A stretch of DNA of 37,698 nt from an uncultured Saprospiraceae bacterium. GTDB lineage: Bacteria; Bacteroidota; Bacteroidia; Chitinophagales; Saprospiraceae. Of the stretch, positions 9,964 through 19,077 are shown piece after piece. Positions within the stretch are counted from its first letter, which is position 1; each line of letters starts with the position of its first letter. Below the pieces are notes generated by a model that was not told where the DNA came from, searched no databases, and saw nothing but the letters and a program-made list of their open reading frames with translations. Both the position numbers and the translations under genes were made by a program. The stretch spans positions 1-37,698 of the forward strand of contig CALLVY010000537.1 in the NCBI GenBank assembly GCA_938015925.1. Direction: 5' to 3'.

Positions 9964-12900
9964 ATGCGGGTAATGATTAATCGAATTTCTTCTTTGAGTG
10001 CATTTGGTTCTTTTTCTAAAGAAAATTTTCACAAGATTCTTAGGCTAAAACACTTTTGGAGTTTTGGTCTTTTGTGTTTGACTTTGCTTGGGCAGTTAAG
10101 TGCGAATACCTGTGTAGATCTTCCTCAGATAAGTGGCCCTAGTTGCTATTCCTGCTATCCTGTTGGATGGAGTCCCGTCAATGGACAAGGAACACCAGAT
10201 ATGATTCAGGGAGATGGAGTACACCCATTTGGATCAGACTATGTGGTATCTAATATCGGAGGTGCTTCTGTAGATGGAGGTGCAATGGGTTTATTTTTAG
10301 ATTCCAGTAATTCCACTAATGAAGGTTGGACGACTACCTTGTCTGGATTGTCTTCCGGTACCACCTATGCTATAACTTTACAATGGCAACAAGCAACAAT
10401 GGTATACACCAGAAACAATGGCAGAACTTTTTCTTTTATTGGTGGTGGATTAGAAATAATTGTAGATGGACAAATTTCAGAATTTTTTGGAAATGGAACA
10501 GCTGCCGGAGATGACTGGCAAGTTGCCGAAGTGGTTTTTGTGGCCAATGGGTCTACTGCAACGATTGCAGCCAACCTTATTGACAATTCTGGAACAGGGA
10601 CTACCACGACCAACAATCAAAATTGGGGAAATGGAGGAGCAATAGTAATTGATGCAGGAAGTACTTGTGTACTTACCGCTTGCGACTTGTCGGATGTGAA
10701 TGCAGATTGCGATGATGATGGTATTATCAACGGAGAAGATTGTGATCCTTCCGATCCAAACGAACAATCCGATATTGATAAAGATGGTATTTGCGATGGG
10801 CATGATTTAGACAATGATAATGATGGAATTCTGGACGTAGAAGAATGTCCAAACTTAGCAGGCATAACTTTACCAGAGCCTGATGCCGTTCATTGGACTA
10901 CCGGAGCTTTTGATTTATATGCGATTGGAAATAATACCACTGGAAATGGTGCGAAAGAATCTGGTTTTGAAAGAGCCATTCTTTTTGAAGGACATGAGAT
11001 TTCCATTTCTGATAATGACTGGGGCGTTTCGGGAAACATTGCTTCTTTTAATGGAGGCTCCATTACATTGGATGATGCCGCATGGGAAGGAGGAGTTGTC
11101 ATGAGCCTATCAACTTCTGATTTTTATCAATCAGGTAACAATGGAAATGCTGTTCGAATGACTCCGAATGCTCCGGTGGAATCTGGAAATTCTTATAAAT
11201 TTGACTTTACATTTGATAATCCTGTTGAATACTTTAGCTTTGATTGGGTGGATATTTTTGATTTTGGAAATGAAGGTTCAACGGAGGAAGTACAGTATTC
11301 TGTTTTTGCAGAAAATCAACTTATTGCCAAGTTAAAAGGTAGAGTGATAGGAGCAGGAAATCAAGGGGCGGTGAGTTTCTATGATGAAAATAATGTCCTA
11401 AGAGGCACATTGGATGCTGGCCACAATTTGGAAACAACTATCGGATTTTATACCACTAGTCCTGTACAAACCGTAACAGTCGTTTATGAGAGTTTGACAA
11501 GAATCACTGCCCGTGATTTTCACGGAATAGACCGGATTACCTTTAAAGGAGTGGTAGCATGCGATACCGATAATGATGGTACTCCCGATCATTTGGATTT
11601 GAATAGTGATGGAGATAATTGTATCGATGCGATTGAAGGTGGTGGAACGTTTAGAGGAACACAAGCATCCAATGATATTGAAAACGAAATGCTTTCTGGA
11701 CCGGTAGATGCCGACGGTGTTCCTGTTTCCGCAGGAGTGGCTGGGCAAGGAGCAGGAGATAGTAAAAATGCTGCTGTTCAATCGGAAGATTGTGCTTGTT
11801 ATTTAGTGTCTCAATTTGGTGTTTTTGAAACACCACAAAACATCGGTTTGTCAGAGATCGAAAATACCTGGTCCGCAAGTTGGGGGGATTTTAATAATGA
11901 TGGTTTGGTCGATTTATTTACCACCAATTATGATGTAGACAAACCGAATACCCTTTATAGAAATGAAGGAAACAATACTTTCGTTAAAGTAAACAGTGAA
12001 GCAATAACGACAGACCTGGCAAGTTCTCTTGCCTCTAGTTGGGGAGATTTTAATAACGATGGCTTGCTCGATTTATATGTAGCCAACAACATTGGTTTTG
12101 TCAATTTCTTATACCGAAATGAAGGCAATGGCGTTTTTACTCGTATCCAAAATGATCCTTCCGTTATTGACAAAGGATATGCTCACAGTACTTCCTGGAT
12201 AGACTACGACAATGATGGCTTTCTGGATATCTTTGTCGCCGATTTCTTTGCGACTCGTTTCAATCAACTCTATCACAATAACGGAGACGGTACTTTTGAA
12301 AAAGTTACGGGTGCCGCACCAGTATTAGAAGCTACTTCTTCCGTCAGTGGAGCTTGGGGCGATTACAACAACGATGGTTATCCCGATCTTTTTGTAAGCA
12401 ATACCAATCTTGAAAATAACAGTTTATACAAAAACCTTGGAGCCGGACGATTCGAAAAAATCACAACGGGAGCTATCGTAAATGATGGTGGACAATCCGT
12501 AGGTGCCAGTTGGGGGGATTATAATAATGACGGTCACCTGGACCTTTTTGTATCCAACGCTGGTAATCAAAATAATTTTCTCTATACCAATGATGGAAAT
12601 GGAAGATTTATCAAAGAAACTAGCGGAAGTATCGTAAGCGATGGCGGCCACTCTCACGGAAGCGCCTGGGCGGATTATGACAATGATGGAGATTTGGATT
12701 TGTATGTTTCCAATGATTCAGGAAATGATAATTTTCTTTATAGAAATGATGACGGAAAAACATTCACTCGGGTAAATAATGAAATGACAAATGATAGTGG
12801 CAATTCCTTCGGAGCAGCCTGGGCAGATTATGACAATGATGGAGACGTCGACTTGTATGTGGCCAACCATGATGATGGTGCCAACTTTTTGTATGAAAAC

Positions 12901-14553
12901 TTAAATGGAGAATGCCAAGCGAATTTATGTGTCAGTTTGGTCGGTACCAATTCTAATGCTTCAGGTATTGGTGCAAAAATAAAAGTCAAAGCAAATGTTT
13001 TTGGAATGGATACCTGGCAGACCAGAGAGGTTACTTCACAGACCGGTGGAGGAGTCGGAGGGCAGAGTGAATTAAAAGCCCTTTTTGGTTTGGGGAATGC
13101 TGCGGTTGTTGATTCTATTTTGGTTATTTGGCCTTCGGGATATCGCCAGGTTGTAGAAGGACAAGCAGTAGATGATTGTATTACGATCCGAGAAGAAAGT
13201 GGCAGCGAGGTTTGTGGAACTGCTTTTTACGATGAAAACAACAATTGTGTAAAAGACGAAGGAGAAGTTGGTTTGCCCAATATAGAATTGGAAATTCAGC
13301 CTGGAGGTTTGACGGTTTTTACGGATGAAAATGGAGATTATACGATTCCATTGGGAATAGGGTCTTATGTGATTTCACAGGTAGAAGGAGGCAATTGGAG
13401 GCCTTCTTGTCCAACCGGACAGATCACTCATGATGTGAACGTAACCAGTCTTGGTGGAGAATATTGTGGATTCAATTTTAGCGAATCTCCAACTTGTTCT
13501 GATCCTGATTTAACAGTCGAAGTGTCTGCTACTGCGCATCGTATTGGCTTTGAGAATATGATCGCAGTTCATTATGAAAACCTTGGAGGAGAAATGGCTC
13601 GAGATATAGATTTGACTGTAATACTAGATGAGAAAATTAAGGCATTAGAAGCTTCTATACCCTGGGACTCTAATAACGGAAATGAATTTGTGTGGAAAAT
13701 AAAATCTTTAGATATTGGTGGTTCTGGGACGATTTATATTGTGGATTTCGTTGCCAACGATGCGATCCTAGGTAGCAATTTGAGTTTGCAATCTAAAATC
13801 TCTCATCTTGGGAATGACTGTGATTTAAGCAATAATCAAATGGAAAATTTAAGTCAAGCCATTGGTGCTTTAGATCCGAATGACATCTTGGTTTCGCCAG
13901 AAGGAGAAGTGAGAAATGAGGAAGTATTGACTTATAAAATTAGATTTCAAAATGTAGGTAACTCCGTGGTGAACCAAGTAGTCGTAGAAGACCAATTGCC
14001 AGATGCCCTGGATGTGAGTACCTTGGAGATGGGAAGTGCAAGCGATCCTTATCGATTGACCGTTTCGGAAAATGGTCTGTTGAGATGGACCTTCGACAAT
14101 ATTCTTTTGCCAGACAGTACCGCCAATGAACCAATGAGCCACGGTTATTTGACTTATCGAATAAAAATGAAACCGAATCAACGCATAGGAACGCGAGTAG
14201 AAAATCAAGCGAATATTTTCTTTGATAATAATCCACCAATCATCACCAACACGGTACTCAATATCATTGTGGATAAAAATCAAAAACCATTGAATGATGG
14301 CCTGATGGTAACTCCTAATCCAGTTGTAGATGACGCCAAAATAATGATTCGACCAGATGCAGGAAAAAATCCTGAGAAAATTTATTCGATTCGATTGTTT
14401 AATTCAAGTGGCCAGAAAGTTTTAGAAGTCTTTGATGTGGATAAGCATGAATATTATTTCTCCATAGAAGATAGTATCCCGGGAATGTATACCGTCTTGG
14501 TCCGAGATATAAATGGAAAAGAGTATGCTGAAAAAATAATCGTGTTAAAATAA
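9964..14553 (+). CDS. Secreted mosaic protein: seven VCBS/FG-GAP repeats, ASPIC/UnbV, SdrD-B-like, DUF11-like domain, type A T9SS sorting domain
   Basis: Seven copies of SWGDYNNDGxxDLFVxN...NxLYxNxGxGxF; GIGAKIKVK...VDSILVIWPSGYRQVV; CGTAFYDENNNCVKDEGEVGLPNIELE; C-term VTPNPVVDDAKIMI...SIRLFNSSGQKVLE...PGMYTVLVRDINGKEYAEKIIVLK. Start 9964 or 9973 preferred over TTG 9901. Confidence 0.9.
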   Translation: MRVMINRISSLSAFGSFSKENFHKILRLKHFWSFGLLCLTLLGQLSANTCVDLPQISGPSCYSCYPVGWSPVNGQGTPDMIQGDGVHPFGSDYVVSNIGGASVDGGAMGLFLDSSNSTNEGWTTTLSGLSSGTTYAITLQWQQATMVYTRNNGRTFSFIGGGLEIIVDGQISEFFGNGTAAGDDWQVAEVVFVANGSTATIAANLIDNSGTGTTTTNNQNWGNGGAIVIDAGSTCVLTACDLSDVNADCDDDGIINGEDCDPSDPNEQSDIDKDGICDGHDLDNDNDGILDVEECPNLAGITLPEPDAVHWTTGAFDLYAIGNNTTGNGAKESGFERAILFEGHEISISDNDWGVSGNIASFNGGSITLDDAAWEGGVVMSLSTSDFYQSGNNGNAVRMTPNAPVESGNSYKFDFTFDNPVEYFSFDWVDIFDFGNEGSTEEVQYSVFAENQLIAKLKGRVIGAGNQGAVSFYDENNVLRGTLDAGHNLETTIGFYTTSPVQTVTVVYESLTRITARDFHGIDRITFKGVVACDTDNDGTPDHLDLNSDGDNCIDAIEGGGTFRGTQASNDIENEMLSGPVDADGVPVSAGVAGQGAGDSKNAAVQSEDCACYLVSQFGVFETPQNIGLSEIENTWSASWGDFNNDGLVDLFTTNYDVDKPNTLYRNEGNNTFVKVNSEAITTDLASSLASSWGDFNNDGLLDLYVANNIGFVNFLYRNEGNGVFTRIQNDPSVIDKGYAHSTSWIDYDNDGFLDIFVADFFATRFNQLYHNNGDGTFEKVTGAAPVLEATSSVSGAWGDYNNDGYPDLFVSNTNLENNSLYKNLGAGRFEKITTGAIVNDGGQSVGASWGDYNNDGHLDLFVSNAGNQNNFLYTNDGNGRFIKETSGSIVSDGGHSHGSAWADYDNDGDLDLYVSNDSGNDNFLYRNDDGKTFTRVNNEMTNDSGNSFGAAWADYDNDGDVDLYVANHDDGANFLYENLNGECQANLCVSLVGTNSNASGIGAKIKVKANVFGMDTWQTREVTSQTGGGVGGQSELKALFGLGNAAVVDSILVIWPSGYRQVVEGQAVDDCITIREESGSEVCGTAFYDENNNCVKDEGEVGLPNIELEIQPGGLTVFTDENGDYTIPLGIGSYVISQVEGGNWRPSCPTGQITHDVNVTSLGGEYCGFNFSESPTCSDPDLTVEVSATAHRIGFENMIAVHYENLGGEMARDIDLTVILDEKIKALEASIPWDSNNGNEFVWKIKSLDIGGSGTIYIVDFVANDAILGSNLSLQSKISHLGNDCDLSNNQMENLSQAIGALDPNDILVSPEGEVRNEEVLTYKIRFQNVGNSVVNQVVVEDQLPDALDVSTLEMGSASDPYRLTVSENGLLRWTFDNILLPDSTANEPMSHGYLTYRIKMKPNQRIGTRVENQANIFFDNNPPIITNTVLNIIVDKNQKPLNDGLMVTPNPVVDDAKIMIRPDAGKNPEKIYSIRLFNSSGQKVLEVFDVDKHEYYFSIEDSIPGMYTVLVRDINGKEYAEKIIVLK

Positions 14554-14585
14554 AAATACTTACTTGTATAGATCAATCATTCTTT

Positions 14586-14627
14586 AAAGATAGGCTCTAG
14601 CTTCACGTTAGGGCCTATCTTTTTTTG
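14586..14627 (+). terminator. Intrinsic terminator after the VCBS gene
   Basis: AAAGATAGGC ... GCCTATCTTT stem followed by a T-run. Confidence 0.8.
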
Positions 14628-14734
14628 TAAAAAAAATCCTAGCGCAAGCCGTTTTGGATTGATTAAACAAATCTTTTTGTAACTTCGAAACATCAAATTA
14701 GTAACTTATTTTAAACAGAGACTTAATTGTAAAA

Positions 14735-15478
14735 ATGGCCAACTATATCAATGAAAATTTTGCTTTAAACTTCAAAGGCGATTCCTTTTTAGTCATTCGA
14801 AAATTTCAAGCATTTCGACAGATTGAAAATGGCTTTTCCATGGGCGCTTGGATCAAATGGCAGCAACCAACCTTGCAAGAAGAAAGGTGTACCCTGAAAA
14901 AAGAAAACGGCGATTCAGAACTGACGACTTCCGCCCAATCCGCTTATATCTTTTCTTACAATAAACCAGAAGAAACCACCTCGCAAACGGGATCCTTTTT
15001 TACGCTTTCCTGTCCTGCTAATTTAAAGATCAGTACCACAGCAGGAAGTGTCGAAACGGGCATACAATTGGAAGAAAAAAAATGGTGTTTTCTGATGTTG
15101 ACTTTTTATCCAACAGGTTCTGGTTCTTATACGGTCAAAACTTATGTAGATGGAATCGCTCCAGAAAAAGCCATCGATATTTCCTTCGGACCAGATGGTT
15201 TGGCCAATGAGCAATCAATGGGTATTGCCTGTCCTTTTTCTAGTGGAGGAAAACAAAATAGATGGAGAGGAGGAATCGCAGAATTACAGGTTTGGGAAGA
15301 AGTCTTATCGCCCGAAAAAATAGCTCAAGTCATGCTAACTATGCCTACCGTAAAATCCGAACCCAAGCTGTCTTTTTTTCTTCCATTGTCTATGACCGAA
15401 AATAATGGTGCTTTTAATGATCCCTTTAACAACAGAGTGACCGACGCTTCCATTGGCTTAAGGATTTTTGGGTTTTAA
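14735..15478 (+). CDS. LamG/concanavalin A-like lectin-domain protein without an obvious signal peptide
   Basis: NFKGDSFLVIRKFQAF...FSMGAWIKW...KKWCFLMLTFY...VKTYVDG...RWRGGIAELQVWEEVLSPEKIAQVM matches LamG-like organisation; N-terminus MANYINENFALNFK is not hydrophobic. Confidence 0.72.
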   Translation: MANYINENFALNFKGDSFLVIRKFQAFRQIENGFSMGAWIKWQQPTLQEERCTLKKENGDSELTTSAQSAYIFSYNKPEETTSQTGSFFTLSCPANLKISTTAGSVETGIQLEEKKWCFLMLTFYPTGSGSYTVKTYVDGIAPEKAIDISFGPDGLANEQSMGIACPFSSGGKQNRWRGGIAELQVWEEVLSPEKIAQVMLTMPTVKSEPKLSFFLPLSMTENNGAFNDPFNNRVTDASIGLRIFGF

Positions 15479-15513
15479 ACAGCACTAAGCAATAAAAAAA
15501 ACTTTAATCAGAG

Positions 15514-16485
15514 ATGCGAACGATGATAAAATATTTCTTCTTGTGTTTAACCTTGCTGACCTTCAGCGCTTGTACACCTTCAGAAGAAAGCTCTGTAGAA
15601 GCATCAATCCTAGCCCCTGATAATAGTCCTTATCTAGTCGTGCTGGGGATTGCTCAGGATGCAGGCTATCCGCAGGCGGGTTGTCAGAAAAATTGTTGTC
15701 GCGATCTTTGGGCACAAAAAGTACAACGCAAGATGGTGACCTGTCTGGGCTTAGTAGATCCGCAAAGCAAAGAAACCTGGTTGTTTGAAGCAACACCAGA
15801 TTTTCCAGATCAATTGCAATTGCTCAATCAAGAATTAGGTCAGGATGCAGGCGTTTTACCCAAGGGTATTTTTATAAGCCACGCTCACATGGGGCATTAC
15901 ACGGGTTTGATGAATTTGGGGAGAGAAGCGATGGGGGCAAAAAATGCAGCGGTATGGACGATGCCTCGGATGACCAGTTATTTGACGGACAATGGTCCGT
16001 GGAGTCAGTTAGTAGCCCTGCAAAATATTCAATTGCAAAAACTAAAAGCAGACTCGACTTTCCAACTGAATGAACGTTTAAAACTTACTCCATTTTTGGT
16101 CCCACATCGAGATGAATTTTCCGAAACGGTCGGTTTTAAAATAGAAGGGACCAAAGCCTCTGCTTTATTTATTCCGGATATTGATAAATGGGAACGTTGG
16201 GATTTAGATATCCGAGAGGAATTGGCCAAAGTAGATTTTGCGTTTATTGATGGTACTTTTTTTGAGAACGGAGAAATCCCCGGACGGGACATGGCATTAA
16301 TTCCGCACCCCTTTATCGAAGAAAGTAGAGCGCTTTTTGCAGAGCTTCCGCTTGTTGAAAAAAACAAAATCCATTTTATTCATTTCAATCATACCAATCC
16401 AGTTCTAAAGATGGGAAAAGAAAGAGCGCTTTTAAAACAAGAAGGATTTGGACAGTGTGAAGAAGGAGATTATTTCGCTTTATAA
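15514..16485 (+). CDS. PqqB-like MBL-fold hydrolase, lipoprotein
   Basis: Lipobox-like LLTFSACTPS; VVLGIAQDAGYPQAGCQKNCCRDLWA; HAHMGHYTGLMNLGREAMGA; FIDGTFF; HFIHFNHTNP. Confidence 0.82.
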   Translation: MRTMIKYFFLCLTLLTFSACTPSEESSVEASILAPDNSPYLVVLGIAQDAGYPQAGCQKNCCRDLWAQKVQRKMVTCLGLVDPQSKETWLFEATPDFPDQLQLLNQELGQDAGVLPKGIFISHAHMGHYTGLMNLGREAMGAKNAAVWTMPRMTSYLTDNGPWSQLVALQNIQLQKLKADSTFQLNERLKLTPFLVPHRDEFSETVGFKIEGTKASALFIPDIDKWERWDLDIREELAKVDFAFIDGTFFENGEIPGRDMALIPHPFIEESRALFAELPLVEKNKIHFIHFNHTNPVLKMGKERALLKQEGFGQCEEGDYFAL

Positions 16486-17406
16486 TTGACTATAAGCTAC
16501 CGCCAATTCTCCAGCTAAACGGGCATTATTATACACCAACTGAATATTAGATTTCAAACTTGATCCTTTAGTCAATTGTTCCACTTTCGCCAATAGAAAG
16601 GGAGTGATGGCTTTTCCCCGAATATTTTTTTCCGCTGCTTCCTGCAAAGCCGCCTCAATGGCCTGATCAATCGCCGCTTTCTCCATCGAATGAATCTCCG
16701 GAATCGGATTGGCAATCAGTGCACCTCCTTTCATTCCTATCGCCCATTTGATATGCAAAGCTTCGGCAAGTTGTGCCGGATCACTGATTTTATAATCTAC
16801 GGATAAACCGCTTTGGCGCGTATAAAAAGCAGGAAACTCCTCGGTGTCAAAACCAATCACCGGAACGCCATGTGTTTCCAGGTATTCTAAAGTTCGTTCA
16901 AGATCAAGAATAGATTTAACGCCAGCAGAAATGACCGCGACCGGAGTCTGCGCCAATTCTTGTAAGTCTGCCGAAACATCCATAGAGTCCGCTCCTCCTC
17001 GATGCACACCACCAATACCACCCGTTGCAAAAAAACGAATCTCAGCCATAGCCGCCACAATCATCGTCGCCGCTACTGTTGTCGCACCCGTCTTTTTTTG
17101 TTGGAGGATAAAGGGCAAATCCCGCCGACTACATTTCGTCACCTTCTGTCCTTCCCGACCAATCAAATCGATTTCGGATTCGGTTAGTCCAACCTTTAGA
17201 CGACCATCAATTAAAGCAATCGTCGCAGGAATCGCTCCGGTTTTTCTGACAATTTGTTCCACACTTAGGGCCGTTTCCACGTTCTTAGGATAAGGCATTC
17301 CGTGAGCAATAATGGTAGATTCTAAAGCGACCAAAGGAAGTTTTTTGGCAATAGCGTCGGCTACTTCTGGAGAGTAGGAGAGGTATGGAGAACGTTTATT
17401 TTTCAT
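16480..17406 (-). CDS. psuG: Pseudouridine-5'-phosphate glycosidase
   Basis: LVALESTIIAHGMPYPKNVETALSVE...GAIPATIALIDGRLKVGL...RDLPFILQQKKTGATTVAATMIVAAMAEIRFFATGGIGGVHRGG...DLQELAQTPVAVISAGVKSILDLERTLEYLETHGVPVIGF. Confidence 0.96.
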   Translation of the reverse strand: MKNKRSPYLSYSPEVADAIAKKLPLVALESTIIAHGMPYPKNVETALSVEQIVRKTGAIPATIALIDGRLKVGLTESEIDLIGREGQKVTKCSRRDLPFILQQKKTGATTVAATMIVAAMAEIRFFATGGIGGVHRGGADSMDVSADLQELAQTPVAVISAGVKSILDLERTLEYLETHGVPVIGFDTEEFPAFYTRQSGLSVDYKISDPAQLAEALHIKWAIGMKGGALIANPIPEIHSMEKAAIDQAIEAALQEAAEKNIRGKAITPFLLAKVEQLTKGSSLKSNIQLVYNNARLAGELAVAYSQL

Positions 17407-17526
17407 GCAATTGCAATAATAAGGAATGCTGATCGATAAATGTCAATTCTATAGCAATTATCAGCACTATGGAAAAAGGAATATTAGATGTTTGAAGATG
17501 AAAAACCTTTATCGTACTTTGTTACT

Positions 17527-18342
17527 ATGACGGATAAATTTAAAAAGATATTTCAGGCACCAACGTCGATCATAGGAATGATTCATGTACCTGCCTTGCC
17601 GGGAACTCCGGGTTACGGTGGTTCTGTACAAGCGATCATAGACCAGGTCATGGAAGAGCAGGAAATATATCTACGCGCAGGGATAGATGCCCTGATGATT
17701 GAAAACATGCACGATATTCCCTATCTTCATAGAAAGGTAGGTCCAGAAATAACGGCTCTGATGGCGGTGATCGCCAAGGGCTTAAAAGACGCAACGGTTT
17801 TGCCTTGTGGTATTCAGATTTTGGCTGGTGCCAATGAAGAAGCTTTGGCTGCTGCGCAGGCGGGAGGTTTGGATTTTATCCGGGCAGAGGGTTTTGTTTT
17901 TGCTCATGTGGCCGATGAAGGCTTGATGGAATCAGATGCGGGGACCTTGCTGCGCTATCGCAAGGCCATTGATGCGGCAGGGATTGCCGTTTTTACAGAT
18001 CTAAAGAAGAAGCATAGTTCTCATGCCATTACTCAGGATGTAGACTTATTGGAAACGGCCGAAGCGGCTGCTTTTTTTCGCAGCGATGCTTTGATTATCA
18101 CCGGAACTTCCACAGGAAAACCTGCAAAATTGGAAGACTTTCAGAAGCTGAGAGAAAAAATTAAACTCCCCTTATTAGCGGGCTCAGGGGTGAATCTGGA
18201 AAATGCTGAAAATTATTTCCCTGTTTGTGATGCCTTGATTGTTGGTTCTTGGTTTAAGAAGGAGGGCTATTGGGAAAATGACCTGGAATATGACCGCGTC
18301 GCGGCATTTATGTCAATGGTGAGAGATAAAGATGGGAGATGA
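17527..18342 (+). CDS. BtpA/SgcQ family TIM-barrel protein
   Basis: IGMIHVPALPGTPGYGGSVQAIIDQVMEEQEIYLRAGIDALMIENMHDIPYL...GIQILAGANEEALAAAQAGGLDFIRAEGFVFAHVADEGLMESDAGTLLRYRK; ATG at 17527 preferred. Confidence 0.92.
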   Translation: MTDKFKKIFQAPTSIIGMIHVPALPGTPGYGGSVQAIIDQVMEEQEIYLRAGIDALMIENMHDIPYLHRKVGPEITALMAVIAKGLKDATVLPCGIQILAGANEEALAAAQAGGLDFIRAEGFVFAHVADEGLMESDAGTLLRYRKAIDAAGIAVFTDLKKKHSSHAITQDVDLLETAEAAAFFRSDALIITGTSTGKPAKLEDFQKLREKIKLPLLAGSGVNLENAENYFPVCDALIVGSWFKKEGYWENDLEYDRVAAFMSMVRDKDGR

Positions 18343-18396
18343 CCGTTCTTTTAACTAGCTTTAGATAAATTCATTAATTTATTAAAATGAAAAAGT

Positions 18397-19077
18397 ATGC
18401 GAGTATTTTCCCTAATTCTTCTTTTGGTATTTCTTAGTTCCAGTACGATTGATGCTCAAAAAAGACATAGAAAAAAGAAAACTAATGATAGTCGATTTAG
18501 GGTGAGTATGCTGCTTGGAACCTATGGTGCTCAGGTAGATGGCGATAATTTCAATGGCTTTAATAAAGCGGCGCTGAGCAGCGGATTGAGAGCGACCATT
18601 CTTTTGCGAGAACATATTGATTTTAATATTGAATTATTATACCAACAAAAGGGGAGTGTCTTTGAACTCTTTCCGATGGGGGATAAGGATAGAGCATTGA
18701 ATTTGACTTACATCGAAGTGCCTTTAATTTTGCGTTATTTTCCATTGGAAGAAAAGAAAGGTGTAAACATAGACGTAGGAATAGCTTACGGTCGACTAAT
18801 TAATACCAAGGTTGTCGAAGTACAATCGGAATTGGCAGTCGAGTATGAAGAACTTGCATTGGATTTTAAAAGTAATGAATTGAGTTTGATTTTAGGTCTT
18901 GGGTATCAGTTTACTCCGAATTTTAGTATCGGTGGCAGATACTCTTTTAGCTTAACCCCTTTCTACGATAATTCTGAGAACATTAATCTTACTCCCTTTG
19001 AACTCGGTCTAGGTAAAGAAGTCGTTAGGTACTTGCGGAATTACCTCATTGGAGCATATGTTGCTTATACTTTTTGA
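18397..19077 (+). CDS. Outer-membrane beta-barrel (PorT-like) protein
   Basis: Signal peptide; alternating beta-strand pattern; FNIELLYQQKG...LTYIEVPLILRYF; C-term LIGAYVAYTF ending in F. Confidence 0.78.
   Translation: MRVFSLILLLVFLSSSTIDAQKRHRKKKTNDSRFRVSMLLGTYGAQVDGDNFNGFNKAALSSGLRATILLREHIDFNIELLYQQKGSVFELFPMGDKDRALNLTYIEVPLILRYFPLEEKKGVNIDVGIAYGRLINTKVVEVQSELAVEYEELALDFKSNELSLILGLGYQFTPNFSIGGRYSFSLTPFYDNSENINLTPFELGLGKEVVRYLRNYLIGAYVAYTF

Noticed and set aside
11870-12910. Regular repeats resembling a tandem DNA array
   Set aside because: Explained by seven VCBS/FG-GAP protein repeats in one long ORF
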